Below, one piece after another: positions 16,177-25,568 of a stretch of DNA of 41,086 nt. The notes beneath the pieces are model-generated. The model was not told the origin of the DNA. It was given only the letters and a program-made list of their open reading frames with translations, and did no database searches. Position numbers and translations under genes: made by a program. The number at the start of each line of letters is the position of its first letter. Within the stretch, counting starts at the first letter, position 1. Source of the stretch: an uncultured Verrucomicrobiota bacterium (lineage in GTDB: Bacteria; Verrucomicrobiota; Verrucomicrobiia; Limisphaerales; CAIQOK01); NCBI GenBank assembly GCA_903873415.1, contig CAIQOK010000176.1:1-41086 (forward strand), written 5' to 3'.

Positions 16177-16971
16177 TTAATGTGCGGTCTGGTTTTTCTT
16201 TAGAAACCCGCCCAAGCCTTTCACCTTGTCCAAAGTATTGCTGCCGCCCCCCGCCAGAGTCTTGTTAAGCAATCCGACGGCGTTCTTGCCGAGGTCTCCC
16301 GCCGCCCCCGCAGCAGCCTTGGCCGAAGCCTGCTCCAATGCTGAAACCACACGCTTGGTCAGCTCCACGCCGGTGATCCCCTCCGGCCCGGTGCCCAGAG
16401 CGGTGAGATGAATGTCAGGCAGCAGCACAGGCACGGACTTGCCCCCCATCAAACCCGCGACGCTGAGATTAAGCCTGGCGCCAGTGATCAGGAAATCGTC
16501 CACCTCAAGCTTTTTGCCCGGCTTTGGCGGGGCGGACTGGGCGGGAGGGGCCTTGCCGGCGGATCCGTCCGCGCTGATTTCATTGAGGTTGGCGATGATT
16601 TTCCCGAGATTGCTCCCGGCCAGACCGCCCTCAAAGGTTATGAGCGGAGAGTGCACTTGGATGGATTTGATGACGACCTTGCCTAAGAGCAGCGAAGCGG
16701 GACTGATCTCGAGGCTGGCACCGCCCACACGGATGGCTTCGGGCGTCTTGAATTCCGGCGGGTTGCCCACCACCAGACCGCGGATGCTCCCAGCCCCGGA
16801 AAATAAAGACACCCGGACGCTCTCCAGTTTGATGTCCACCTTGGCCAGTTTTGGGCCGAAGGCCTCCACGCCATGCTTGATGGCGTCGCCGAGGAAAAAA
16901 CCCAGCGCCACCAAACCAAGCAGCAACAGGACCATCACACCCATGACAATTCGGACGAGCTTTGTTTTCAT
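16177..16971 (-). CDS. AsmA-like membrane-anchored envelope protein
   Basis: Predicted 264-residue protein with one N-terminal membrane helix (about residues 8-28, MGVMVLLLLGLVALGFFL) and a periplasmic part. The segment IKLESVRVSLFSGAGSIRGLVVGNP followed by GGASLEISPASLLLGKVVIKSIQVHSPLITFE matches the repeated beta pattern of AsmA/DUF748-like proteins, which act in the envelope and in lipid transport. A Pro/Lys-rich linker (APPAQSAPPKPGKK) precedes a second strand-rich part, and the C-terminus is Ala/Gly-rich and helical. Its start overlaps the stop of the upstream response regulator by 4 nt (ATGA on the minus strand). Family membership is fairly likely, the specific role unknown. Confidence 0.7.
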   Translation of the reverse strand: MKTKLVRIVMGVMVLLLLGLVALGFFLGDAIKHGVEAFGPKLAKVDIKLESVRVSLFSGAGSIRGLVVGNPPEFKTPEAIRVGGASLEISPASLLLGKVVIKSIQVHSPLITFEGGLAGSNLGKIIANLNEISADGSAGKAPPAQSAPPKPGKKLEVDDFLITGARLNLSVAGLMGGKSVPVLLPDIHLTALGTGPEGITGVELTKRVVSALEQASAKAAAGAAGDLGKNAVGLLNKTLAGGGSNTLDKVKGLGGFLKKNQTAH

Positions 16972-17480
16972 AGTTTTTGAGACAATCGATCCCGGACGGC
17001 GGAGACCTCCCGCCCGCTTTCGGGTTGTTTTTTCGCTTCATGCGGGCCGGCCAGGAGCGCCCGCACTTTGGTCGTGAACTCCGCGATTCCGTAGGGCTTG
17101 GGTAAAAAACCGTCCGCTTTGACCGGAGAATCCCGGCAAACAAATTCCTCCATAACCCCGCTGATCAACAGAGTGCGCTGGCCCGGGTCGATGCGCTTGC
17201 TCTCCCGGATAAGGTCCATGCCCGTCATACGACCCATGGCAAAGTCGGTGATGATCAAGCGGGGCAAAGCAGGGCCGGCAATCAAAGCAGCCAATGCGCT
17301 TTCCGCGTCGGGAAAGGTCCGCACCGCGCAATCCGCAGCAGTCAGGATCGTCTCCGCCAAATCAAGCAGCACTTTTTCGTCGTCCACCACAAACACCAGC
17401 GGCCTGCTTTCCGGTCGCGCGCATGGAATTTGATCCGCTGACATCAATTGTGACGAGCCCATTTCCTTTAGTGGAAGCAT
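16968..17480 (-). CDS. Single-domain response regulator (REC only)
   Basis: Receiver domain without a recognisable output domain, 170 residues from the first ATG. Acidic pocket VVDDE at residues 33-34, phosphoacceptor aspartate in LIITDFAMGRMTG (about residue 79), switch residue S107 in TLLISG and the invariant lysine in FLPKPYG (about 128). About 30 further residues after the domain are charged and unlike any output domain. Other in-frame ATGs at 17462 and 17444 could be the start; an aaagga lies just before 17462 but is closer than usual. The stop overlaps the AsmA-like gene (ATGA), so the two are translationally linked. No histidine kinase is adjacent. Confidence 0.85.
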   Translation of the reverse strand: MLPLKEMGSSQLMSADQIPCARPESRPLVFVVDDEKVLLDLAETILTAADCAVRTFPDAESALAALIAGPALPRLIITDFAMGRMTGMDLIRESKRIDPGQRTLLISGVMEEFVCRDSPVKADGFLPKPYGIAEFTTKVRALLAGPHEAKKQPESGREVSAVRDRLSQKL

Positions 17481-17830
17481 TTAAGCTCAAAACCGTGGAA
17501 GGTCAAGAGAGAAGCCTAAAAAAGCGGCTCCGATGGCTCCGTCCTTGCGCCACATTTAGCCGTGAGTGAACGCACCTCCGGCTTTGGGGCTGAAAGGACA
17601 TCCGCATTCCGCCACCCCGCTTTTATTTTTTGTCCGCGCATGGCTTTGGGTCGGGGCGTGGCCCTCTCCGGGCAGAAGCGGATACGAGGGGGAATCAAAG
17701 CACGGCGCGCGGATTGGGCCGATAAAAAAACAGCCTTCCGCCGGCCCTTTAAGATTGCCTGCCCATGGACGATCAACTAGCTTCGTCGCTCGGATCGCTG
17801 AAATGTTATTGGCTGGAACCAGCAGATATT
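17481..17830. other. 350-nt intergenic region between divergent REC and gltA genes
   Basis: No gene with a protein pattern is seen; the short open frames are GC-rich noise. The region must hold promoters for both directions. A run of seven A residues near 17725 and an AT-rich stretch tttaagatt near 17750 lie upstream of gltA, but no confident -35/-10 pair could be assigned. Confidence 0.5.
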
Positions 17831-19117
17831 ATGAGCAAAACCGCAGAATTGAAACTGGAGGGGAAGACTTACCAGCTTCCCGTTATCGAGGGATCGGAGA
17901 AGGAACAGGGGATAGACATCTCGAGCCTGCGCAGCCAGACCGGCCATATCACGATCGACGATGGCTACGGGAACACTGGCTCCTGCCGCAGCGCCATCAC
18001 TTTCATCGACGGGGAAAAGGGGATTCTGCGCTACCGCGGGATTCCCATTGAGGAACTGGCCGACAAGTCCTCGTTCGTCGAGGTGGCCTATCTTTTGATC
18101 TGGGGCAAGCTGCCCACGAGCGAGGAGCTCCGGAAATTTTCCGAACTGTTCACGGAAAACGAGCTGCTGCATGAGTCGATGAAGCATCATTTCGAGGGCT
18201 TCCCCGCATCGGCCCACCCGATGGCGATCCTTTCCTCGATGATCAATGCGACGAGCTGTTTCTACCCAGAACTGCTCTCATCGGATGTCAAAGGGCATTT
18301 CAAGCTCGACGCAGTGCGCTTGATTTCCCAAGTCCGCACCATTGCGGCGTTTGCGCACCGCAAATCGCGGGGGTTGCCGATCATTTACCCCAAACCGGAA
18401 TACAAGTACACGGCCAACTTCCTACACATGCTTTTTTCGGTTCCCTACCGCGACTACGAGCTGAAGCCCGAAGTCGTAAGGGCTCTGGACCTGATTTTCC
18501 TGCTGCATGCCGACCATGAGCAAAACTGCTCCACCTCGACAGTGCGAATGGTGGCATCGAGCAAGGCCAACCTGTTTGCCAGCGCCGCGGCCGGAGTGTG
18601 TGCGCTCTGGGGACCGCTCCATGGGGGGGCCAACCAAGCCGTCCTGGAAATGCTGGATGAAATCCACCAGTCAGGCGACGACGGATCCAAATTCATCAAC
18701 GCCGCCAAGGATAAAAACAGCGGCAAGAAGCTGATGGGTTTTGGGCACCGGGTCTACAAAAACCACGACCCGCGCGCCAAAATCATCAAGAAGGCCTGCG
18801 ACGAGGTGCTCGAGAAACTTCAGGTGGACGACCCCCTGTTAAGCATCGCCAAGAAATTAGAGGAGGCCGCGCTCAAGGAATCTTACTTCGTCGAACGCAA
18901 GCTCTACCCCAACGTGGATTTTTACAGCGGCATCATCATGCGCGCCCTTGGCATTCCTGTGGAAATGTTCACTGTCATCTTTGCGATCGGGCGCATGCCG
19001 GGCTGGATCGCCAATTATAAAGAGGTCATGGAAGAGCCCACACGCATCTACCGTCCCCGTCAGATTTACACGGGGCCGACCCTCAACCCCTACATTCCGA
19101 TAAAAAACCGCCTTTAA
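17831..19117 (+). CDS. gltA: Citrate synthase
   Basis: Condenses oxaloacetate and acetyl-CoA to citrate, first step of the TCA cycle. From the ATG at 17831 the protein has 428 residues, matching the type II (GltA) hexameric enzymes. Typical features: [14 protein letters not shown] near residue 65, [15 protein letters not shown] with a catalytic histidine near 270, [17 protein letters not shown] with the second histidine near 308, and [18 protein letters not shown] with the catalytic aspartate near 360. The frame is open for 22 more codons upstream, but those residues are not family-like. sucC and sucD follow on the same strand after 76 nt, giving a small TCA-cycle cluster. Confidence 0.96.
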   Translation: MSKTAELKLEGKTYQLPVIEGSEKEQGIDISSLRSQTGHITIDDGYGNTGSCRSAITFIDGEKGILRYRGIPIEELADKSSFVEVAYLLIWGKLPTSEELRKFSELFTENELLHESMKHHFEGFPASAHPMAILSSMINATSCFYPELLSSDVKGHFKLDAVRLISQVRTIAAFAHRKSRGLPIIYPKPEYKYTANFLHMLFSVPYRDYELKPEVVRALDLIFLLHADHEQNCSTSTVRMVASSKANLFASAAAGVCALWGPLHGGANQAVLEMLDEIHQSGDDGSKFINAAKDKNSGKKLMGFGHRVYKNHDPRAKIIKKACDEVLEKLQVDDPLLSIAKKLEEAALKESYFVERKLYPNVDFYSGIIMRALGIPVEMFTVIFAIGRMPGWIANYKEVMEEPTRIYRPRQIYTGPTLNPYIPIKNRL

Positions 19118-19193
19118 GCCGGCAGGCGGGAAGGTCTCCTGAGAACCATTTGATTTATTTCCGGGCGGCTCAGTCGCCCTTCCACTTTAAGAC

Positions 19194-20399
19194 ATGAACA
19201 TTCACGAATATCAGGCCAAAGAATTGCTCGCCCAATGCGGCGTCCCCATCCAGTTGGGCATCGCCTGCCAATCCCTTGACGAAGTCCGGCCGGCCGCGGA
19301 GAAGATCTTCGCCAGCGGCGCCTCCAGAGTGGTCGTCAAATCTCAAATCCACGCCGGCGGACGCGGCAAAGGCAGCTTCAAATCCGGTTTTCAGGGCGGC
19401 GTGAAACTGGCTGCCACCTGCGAGGATGCGCTGGCTTTTGCAGGACAGATGCTTGGCCAAGTGCTCGTGACCAAGCAGACCGGATCCGAGGGCCGCAAGG
19501 TTGGCACCCTGCTGCTGACCGCCGGCGCCCACATTAAAAAGGAGTTCTATTTGGCCGTTCTGCTGGACAGGGCCAACTCGCGCCCCCTCATCATGGCCAG
19601 CACCGAAGGCGGCATGGATATCGAGGAGGTCGCCGAAAAGACGCCCGAAAAAATATTCAAGGAATGGATCGACCCCGCCGTGGGCATCATGCCCTATCAG
19701 GCCCGCAAGATCAGTGCGGCCCTCGGCCTTCGGGGAGATCTCATCGCTTTGGGGGCAAAACTGATCTCCGGTGTCTACAAAACCTGGTGGGAAAACGATG
19801 CCACCATGGTCGAGATCAACCCACTCTGCGTCATTGAAGCCGCCGACGGAAAAGAGGCGCTCTTGGCCTTGGATGGCAAGATCAGCCTTGACGACAACGC
19901 GCTCTACCGGCACAAAAACATCCAAGCGATGCGGGATCTGAACGAGGAGGCGCCGCTGGAAATAGAAGCCAGCAAGTTCAATCTCAATTACATCAAGCTC
20001 GACGGATCCATAGCCTGCCTGGTGAACGGCGCCGGACTGGCCATGGCAACGATGGACATCATCCAGCATTTCGGGGGCAACCCGGCGAATTTTCTGGACG
20101 TGGGCGGCGGTGCCAGCAAGGAGCAGGTCACGGCTGCCTTCAAGATCATTCTGATGGATCCCCATGTGAAGGGCATCCTTGTGAACATCTTCGGCGGGAT
20201 CATGGACTGCAACGTGATTGCCACCGGCATTGTGGCGGCCGTCAAGGAAACTGGACTCACTCTTCCGCTGGTCGTGCGCCTCGAGGGCAACAATGTCGTC
20301 GCCGGCCAAAAAACCCTGGCGGAATCCGGCCTCACACTCATCACCGGAACCTCCATGGCCGACGCGGCCCAAAAGGTAGTCAAAGCAGTCGCCGCCTAA
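19194..20399 (+). CDS. sucC: Succinyl-CoA synthetase (ADP-forming) beta subunit
   Basis: With SucD converts succinyl-CoA, phosphate and NDP to succinate, CoA and NTP. At 401 residues it has family length. The N-terminal ATP-grasp domain starts MNIHEYQAKELLAQCGVP and includes VVKSQIHAGGRGKG; later features are WWENDATMVEINPL (metal-binding Asn/Asp/Glu), ALDGKISLDDNALYR, and the C-terminal domain with GAGLAMATMDII, FLDVGGGASKEQVTAAF and NIFGGIMDCNVIA. sucD begins 9 nt downstream. A long minus-strand frame across the whole gene is a compositional shadow. Confidence 0.97.
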   Translation: MNIHEYQAKELLAQCGVPIQLGIACQSLDEVRPAAEKIFASGASRVVVKSQIHAGGRGKGSFKSGFQGGVKLAATCEDALAFAGQMLGQVLVTKQTGSEGRKVGTLLLTAGAHIKKEFYLAVLLDRANSRPLIMASTEGGMDIEEVAEKTPEKIFKEWIDPAVGIMPYQARKISAALGLRGDLIALGAKLISGVYKTWWENDATMVEINPLCVIEAADGKEALLALDGKISLDDNALYRHKNIQAMRDLNEEAPLEIEASKFNLNYIKLDGSIACLVNGAGLAMATMDIIQHFGGNPANFLDVGGGASKEQVTAAFKIILMDPHVKGILVNIFGGIMDCNVIATGIVAAVKETGLTLPLVVRLEGNNVVAGQKTLAESGLTLITGTSMADAAQKVVKAVAA

Positions 20400-20408
20400 T
20401 TTCATCCC

Positions 20409-21308
20409 ATGTCAATTCTCGTCACCCCCAACACCAAGGTTCTTGTTCAAGGCATCACCGGCAGCTTCGGAGCGCGGCATGCCCAGCTTTCCCTCGATTA
20501 CGGCACGCATATCGTGGCTGGCGTCACGCCGGGCAAGGGCGGCCAGTTTTTCGAGCACGCCGGCGTCAAAGTGCCCATCTTCGACACCGTAGCGGAAGCT
20601 GTCCGGCAAACCGGGGCCACCGCCAGCGCGGTCTTTGTCCCGCCACCCTTTGCCGGAGATGCGATTCTCGAAGGTGCCGACGCGGGATTGGATCTGGTGG
20701 TGGCCATCACCGAGGGCATTCCCGTCAACGACATGGTGAAAGTAAAACGCGCCTTGGAAGGCAAAGCCACCCGGCTTATCGGTCCCAATTGTCCCGGCTT
20801 AGTGACCCCTGGCGAAGGCCCGGACTCCCATGGCGGCTGCCGCATCGGCATCTCCCCGGGTTATATCCATAAGAAAGGCAATATCGGCGTCGTCTCCCGC
20901 AGCGGCACACTGACCTACGAAGCGGTCTGGCAACTGACCTGCCGCGGGGTCGGCCAAAGCACCTGCGTGGGTATCGGTGGCGACCCTGTCAACGGCACAT
21001 CGCATCTGGACGTGATCAAGCTTTTCAATGCGGATCCCGAAACCCATGGCATCATAATGATCGGCGAAATCGGAGGCAGCGCTGAAGAGGAAGCAGCCGA
21101 ATGGATCGCGCAGCACTGCAAAAAACCGGTCGCCGGATTCATCGCCGGAACCACGGCGCCGCCCGGCCGGCGAATGGGCCATGCCGGTGCCATTGTCAGC
21201 GGCGGCAAGGGCACAGCCGAGGCCAAGATAGCAGCCTTCAAGGCTGCGGGGATCGGTGTGGCGTCCACACCAAGCGAGATGGCCGAGACGCTGCTGAAGA
21301 TGATGTGA
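20409..21308 (+). CDS. sucD: Succinyl-CoA synthetase alpha subunit
   Basis: Partner of SucC; carries the CoA-binding domain and the phosphohistidine. At 299 residues it has family length. N-terminal [20 protein letters not shown] and [14 protein letters not shown]; the middle has [12 protein letters not shown] and [21 protein letters not shown]. The phosphohistidine lies in [18 protein letters not shown] near residue 250. Spacing from sucC is 9 nt, so the two form one operon. Confidence 0.97.
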   Translation: MSILVTPNTKVLVQGITGSFGARHAQLSLDYGTHIVAGVTPGKGGQFFEHAGVKVPIFDTVAEAVRQTGATASAVFVPPPFAGDAILEGADAGLDLVVAITEGIPVNDMVKVKRALEGKATRLIGPNCPGLVTPGEGPDSHGGCRIGISPGYIHKKGNIGVVSRSGTLTYEAVWQLTCRGVGQSTCVGIGGDPVNGTSHLDVIKLFNADPETHGIIMIGEIGGSAEEEAAEWIAQHCKKPVAGFIAGTTAPPGRRMGHAGAIVSGGKGTAEAKIAAFKAAGIGVASTPSEMAETLLKMM

Positions 21309-21377
21309 GGTCTGAGCTGCGCAACACCCCGCCATCGCCCGCCCCGCGGACGTCGGGTATGCAACCCGGTTTCGGGC

Positions 21378-22247
21378 ATGACCCTGATTGATTTTATTTT
21401 GAATGTGGCGGGTCTGCTTCTGGCGCTGAATCTGCGTTCGGTGCGTTTCGACCCCTTTGCGAGGGCACTACCTACCACGCTGGCCGGAACTCTGCGCCGG
21501 ACGGAGCCCCAGAACCTTCGCCGTTGGCACTGGCTGGCCGCTCTGGTCATCCTGCTTGGCTTGAGGGGTGTTTTCTATTGGCAAGTTGGGCCGGCGGTCA
21601 ACTGGACCCCAAAACTCGATCTGGCCTTTGTCGTTCTAGCCTTTCCGCTGCGCGACGACGCGTCGCATTTCGGTTCCGCCGAACTTTTTTCGCTCCTCAG
21701 CTGCCTGCAAACCCTTCTGGTCTTTCATTTCTGGCTGCTCACGCTTTTAGTCATCAACCGGGGGCGTAGCGAGTCGGACCCGCTGCATCGGATGATTGTG
21801 GTGCAGCTGGGGCGCCTGGCCCGATTTCCGACGGGGGCGCTGCTGTTGATGCCTGTGGCTGTCGTGGCCGCCCTGTGGGTGTCCTGCCATCCCCTGCTCG
21901 TGCAGGCGGGCATCGTGAACCGCTTCAAGGCCGTTTCCCATCTGCTGGGCCAGTCCGCTTTGGCGGGGATGGGCATTTACTCCAGCTTGAAATACCTGCT
22001 TCCAGCGATTTTGTTCGTCCATGTGATTACCAGCTACATCTATTTGGGGCAGAACCCGCTCTGGGATTTCATCGGGTCCACAGCACGGAACCTCCTGACG
22101 CCGCTCAAAGGGTTTCCTCTCAGGTTTGGCAAGGTGGATCTGGCGCCGGTGATGGGGATTGTGCTTATTCTGTTGGTCCTTCACACCGTGCCCTACTTGT
22201 TACTCAGTCAACTCAGCGCCCGCAACCTGACCATCTGGCCGCAGTAA
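21378..22247 (+). CDS. YggT-like polytopic membrane protein
   Basis: Predicted inner-membrane protein of 289 residues with about six hydrophobic segments. The C-terminal half ends HVITSYIYLGQNPLWDFIGSTARNLLTPL and then VDLAPVMGIVLILLVLH, the pattern of YggT domains (N-P-h-x-x-F, then L-P-F/P-x-R-x-x-x-x-x-D-h-x-P). The N-terminal half has a weaker similar arrangement, so it may be a tandem YggT protein. The family is linked in some bacteria to membrane organisation or osmotic stress; no specific role can be assigned. It lies 69 nt after sucD, with a convergent glycosyltransferase on its 3' side. Confidence 0.75.
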   Translation: MTLIDFILNVAGLLLALNLRSVRFDPFARALPTTLAGTLRRTEPQNLRRWHWLAALVILLGLRGVFYWQVGPAVNWTPKLDLAFVVLAFPLRDDASHFGSAELFSLLSCLQTLLVFHFWLLTLLVINRGRSESDPLHRMIVVQLGRLARFPTGALLLMPVAVVAALWVSCHPLLVQAGIVNRFKAVSHLLGQSALAGMGIYSSLKYLLPAILFVHVITSYIYLGQNPLWDFIGSTARNLLTPLKGFPLRFGKVDLAPVMGIVLILLVLHTVPYLLLSQLSARNLTIWPQ

Positions 22248-22357
22248 GGCGATATTGCGCCGGACTTTTGGGTTTCCAACCTTTTTCCAATTGCCCAAGG
22301 CTGCGGTTCCGCAAGAGTCCTCTGTGAATTTCAGGCGAGCCATCCCCCTAAATCCCC

Positions 22358-23431
22358 TCAACTCCGGGCCAGAGCATCCACAACCGCGGCATGCACGGCC
22401 GGCACAGTGACCGAGGTCATACAGCGGACCAGTGCGTCCTGGGTTCCCCGAATGCCCCGACCATCGTAACGATAGAAGTCCAGGTTCCGACCTGCCACTG
22501 CGGGATTGGGCACGACAATGGGAGGAGTGCCGCGGGGCGCATTCGTGGCATTGAGCGTGGGAGCTTCGATGACGATTTGCTGTCGGACCTTGACCGCCGC
22601 GGCCAGATGCATGAGGGCGGTGTCGACGCTCAGAAATGCGTCGCAACACCGGAGTAACGCGGCAGCCTGACGCAGGTTTTGGGTGGCAGCCCGCATGGCA
22701 AATCCAGGCTTGGTTTGGGCCAGAACACTTTGAATCTCCGCCGACTCTTCCGGCCCGCCAAAAAGCAAGATCCGCAAGTCCGGGCGGGAGATCTGAAGTT
22801 TTTGGAATAAGGCCAGATACTGTTCCAATGGCCAGCGTTTGAGGCGGAGGTTTTTCGTTCCACCGGAACCCATGTGGACTCCCAGGAGCTTGCAGCCGGC
22901 CAGGGCTGGATCCGATAGAAAAGAGCCGGCCCACACGTGCTCAGCCGGGGTGAGATAAACCTCCATCTCGTGTCGGGAAATGCTGGGACTCACGCCCATC
23001 AGTTCAAGAAAATCGAGGTTCTGCTCAATGGTATGACGCTTATAATCCTGCTCCAGCGTCCCGCTCACCATCCAGCGGTCAAGCAGTCCGGAACACTCAT
23101 AGACATGGCTCAGTCGCCGGCGCGCCGCCACCAGTCTGGCAATAAGCCGATAGTGCGTCCGGCTCTGAGGGTGGGTGTTGATCGACACGTCGTAGCCTTC
23201 GCGCCTCAAGTCCAGAAGGAACTTCAATGATGCCAGGGAGCGGTCCTTGAGCAGGTTTTTCTGCCAGACCCGGTTGATGTGGGGATTTCCCTCCAGCAGA
23301 TCGCGCGATCCGGACCAGAGGACCAAAGCGTCTATTTGGGCGGCGGGAAAACCCGCCCTTAACTCATGAATCAGAGGCGTGGCCAGCAGGGTGTCTCCAA
23401 TCCCGGCCATTGAGATGACGAGGATTTTCAT
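22358..23431 (-). CDS. Glycosyltransferase family 9 (heptosyltransferase-like)
   Basis: Predicted GT-B fold enzyme of 357 residues. N-terminal KILVISMAGIGDTLLATPLIHELRAGFP is the GT9 signature, with the GIGD loop. The C-terminal domain has LLGVHMGSGGTKNLRLKRWP, LRILLFGGPEESAE and ALLRCCDAFLSVDTALMHLAAAV; the D-T-A/G-x-x-H motif is characteristic. Such enzymes add heptose or a related sugar to LPS core or other glycans in the cytosol. No other LPS genes are next to it, so the acceptor is unknown. It is divergent from purH. Confidence 0.88.
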   Translation of the reverse strand: MKILVISMAGIGDTLLATPLIHELRAGFPAAQIDALVLWSGSRDLLEGNPHINRVWQKNLLKDRSLASLKFLLDLRREGYDVSINTHPQSRTHYRLIARLVAARRRLSHVYECSGLLDRWMVSGTLEQDYKRHTIEQNLDFLELMGVSPSISRHEMEVYLTPAEHVWAGSFLSDPALAGCKLLGVHMGSGGTKNLRLKRWPLEQYLALFQKLQISRPDLRILLFGGPEESAEIQSVLAQTKPGFAMRAATQNLRQAAALLRCCDAFLSVDTALMHLAAAVKVRQQIVIEAPTLNATNAPRGTPPIVVPNPAVAGRNLDFYRYDGRGIRGTQDALVRCMTSVTVPAVHAAVVDALARS

Positions 23432-23613
23432 GACGTCGACGCCAGGCCGGCCGGTGGCATGTGGTAGAGATTCGCGGGAACACTCACAGAGATATTCTGG
23501 CGATAATCATGGCCGGCTCGCAACGACTTTTACCGTCCCGATCAAGCGCCGTTCGATGGGGGCCGTTCATTTGCGGATTGACCGGGTGGGGCGGCTGCAT
23601 GATTTTACCAGCC

Positions 23614-25167
23614 ATGACGGCAAAGATTCAACGGGCATTGCTCTCGGTTTCCGACAAATCAGGTCTCATCCCTTTCGCGCGGGTTCTGGCGGGAGCGGGG
23701 GTGGAACTACTCTCCACCGGCGGCACAGCCAAAGCGCTCCGGGAAGCCGGCCTGACCGTCAAGGATCTGAGCGAGCACACGGGCTTTCCGGAAATGCTCG
23801 ATGGCCGAGTCAAAACCCTCCATCCCAAAGTCCACGGTGGTCTGCTTTTCATTCGCGGCAATGCGGCCCATGAGTCAGCCGCACAGGCCCACGGCATCAC
23901 GCCCATTGATTTGGTGGTGGTAAACCTTTATCCCTTCGAGCAGACCGTGGCCAAGCCGGGCGTTTCACTCCATGAGGCGATCGAGAACATCGACATCGGC
24001 GGCCCGTCCATGCTGCGCAGCGCGGCCAAAAACCATGAGAGCGTGACCGTGCTGGTGGATCCGCTGGATTACAGCGAGGTGGCTGGCCAGATTGAATCGG
24101 GTGGAGGGACAACGCTGGAGCTGCGCCGCAGGCTCGCTGCCAAGGTGTTTGCCCGCACCGCAGCCTACGATTCCGCCATTGCAGGCCATCTGCACCGCGA
24201 ATTCTCGGGTGCAACCACCGCACTTCCTCCCGCTCTGATGATTTCGGCCCCGCTGGTGCAGCCGCTGCGCTATGGTGAAAACCCGCATCAGAGGGCGGCG
24301 CTCTACGGCCGTTTCCCCGAATTCTTCCGGCAAATCCACGGCAAAGAACTCTCCTACAACAACATTCTCGACCTGACCGCGGCGGCAAATTTGCTGGCGG
24401 AGTTCGAGGGGGCCGCCCCTACTCTGGCCATTCTTAAACACACCAATCCCTGCGGCGTGGGACAAGGGACCACGCTCCGCGATGCCTGGGAAAAGGCCTT
24501 TGCCACCGACACTCAGGCCCCGTTCGGCGGCATCATCGCGGTCAACCAGCCCTTGGACGCGGCTTGCGCCGAGGCCATCGCGGAAATCTTCAGCGAGGTG
24601 ATCATCGCTCCGGACTTCACCACCGAAGCGCTTGAGGTGTTGCAGAAAAAAAAGAATTTACGTCTGCTCAAGATCCTCCAGCCTGCCGCACCCGGTGGGA
24701 TCTGGGATCTGCGCGGCGTGGGTGCCGGATCGTTTCTCCTCCAAGAGCGGGATTTGAAAGCGACTGCGCAGTCCGACCTGAGGATTGTCACCCGACGATC
24801 TCCCACGGAGACGGAATTGAGAGCGATGCTTTTTGGCTGGCGCGTCGTCAAGCACGTCAAATCCAACGCCATCGTCTACACCGGAATGGACCGGACGCTG
24901 GGTGTCGGAGCGGGTCAAATGAGCCGGGTGGATTCCAGCAGGATTGCCATCTGGAAGGCGGGGGAGGCAAAGTTGTCTTTATCGGGAAGCGTGGTTTGCA
25001 GCGACGCTTTTTTCCCGTTCCCGGACGGGCTGATTGCCGCGGCGGATGCGGGGGCCACTGCGGCCATTCAACCTGGCGGATCGGTGCGCGATGCCGAGGT
25101 GATCGCCGCCGCGGACGCCCGCGGCTTGGCGATGGCCTTCACTGGCGCGCGGCATTTCCGTCATTGA
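23614..25167 (+). CDS. purH: Bifunctional AICAR formyltransferase/IMP cyclohydrolase PurH
   Basis: Performs the last two steps of IMP synthesis. The chosen ATG gives 517 residues, matching the family. N-terminal IMP cyclohydrolase: [50 protein letters not shown] and [17 protein letters not shown]-terminal AICAR transformylase: [43 protein letters not shown] with the catalytic Lys-His pair, and [12 protein letters not shown]. The open frame extends 51 codons upstream, including another ATG at 23599, but without family similarity. It converges on the polysaccharide export operon. Confidence 0.95.
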   Translation: MTAKIQRALLSVSDKSGLIPFARVLAGAGVELLSTGGTAKALREAGLTVKDLSEHTGFPEMLDGRVKTLHPKVHGGLLFIRGNAAHESAAQAHGITPIDLVVVNLYPFEQTVAKPGVSLHEAIENIDIGGPSMLRSAAKNHESVTVLVDPLDYSEVAGQIESGGGTTLELRRRLAAKVFARTAAYDSAIAGHLHREFSGATTALPPALMISAPLVQPLRYGENPHQRAALYGRFPEFFRQIHGKELSYNNILDLTAAANLLAEFEGAAPTLAILKHTNPCGVGQGTTLRDAWEKAFATDTQAPFGGIIAVNQPLDAACAEAIAEIFSEVIIAPDFTTEALEVLQKKKNLRLLKILQPAAPGGIWDLRGVGAGSFLLQERDLKATAQSDLRIVTRRSPTETELRAMLFGWRVVKHVKSNAIVYTGMDRTLGVGAGQMSRVDSSRIAIWKAGEAKLSLSGSVVCSDAFFPFPDGLIAAADAGATAAIQPGGSVRDAEVIAAADARGLAMAFTGARHFRH

Positions 25168-25169
25168 AT

Positions 25170-25192
25170 GGCTGCCGCTCAGCGCGGCAGCC
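25170..25192. terminator. Hairpin between convergent purH and FHA genes
   Basis: A perfect 9-bp stem (ggctgccgc / gcggcagcc) with a 5-nt loop begins 3 nt after the purH stop and covers the last codons and stop of the convergent FHA gene. No T-tract follows in either direction, so it is either a weak bidirectional terminator or a transcript-end stabiliser. Confidence 0.45.
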
Positions 25193-25568
25193 AAAGCATC
25201 AGGGCGATCTCGCTTAGAACAACCGCCGCCAGCAGCACCCAGACCATCCACTCCCAAGACCGCAGCCTTCCCTGCCCCACAGCAGCCAGCCAGAACTGGA
25301 GTTTGACTGTGCCAAGCTCAAGCAGGTCTCCATTGGACAAAACCGAGGATTGGACGGCTTGTCCGTTGACCGCCAGAAAGGCTTCTGGTTTGGCTGCAAT
25401 TTGAAAGCCCACCCCGGGCTTCAGATCGATTTCAAAATGCTCCTCCCATACTCCATCGGCCTCGAGGCGGAGATCCGACCTGGCCCCACGTCCCACCCGG
25501 ACAGGAAAACGGCGGGCCACCCAGAAAGCGCCCGCCTGTCTGCCCGAAAGAATGTGGAGTTGAATCAT
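25179..25568 (-). CDS. FHA-domain protein with C-terminal membrane helix
   Basis: Predicted 129-residue tail-anchored protein. The FHA-like domain spans about residues 3-96: VRVGRGARSDLRL carries the conserved Gly-Arg, then VWEEHFEI, VNG near 67-69, LSNGDLLELG near 77-86 and a final strand VKLQFWL. FHA domains normally bind phosphothreonine peptides. Here the serine of the canonical S-x-x-H motif is replaced by tryptophan (W41) while the histidine (H44) remains, so classical binding is uncertain. Residues 105-127 form one hydrophobic helix. Its start overlaps the stop of the Wza-like gene (ATGA), so it is the last gene of the export operon. Its role there is unknown. Confidence 0.72.
   Translation of the reverse strand: MIQLHILSGRQAGAFWVARRFPVRVGRGARSDLRLEADGVWEEHFEIDLKPGVGFQIAAKPEAFLAVNGQAVQSSVLSNGDLLELGTVKLQFWLAAVGQGRLRSWEWMVWVLLAAVVLSEIALMLWLPR

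Noticed and set aside
19170-20405. 411-codon open frame on the minus strand over sucC
   Set aside because: It mirrors sucC exactly, has low-complexity Gly/His/Asp-rich sequence without a family pattern, and arises from GC-rich codon use on the other strand.
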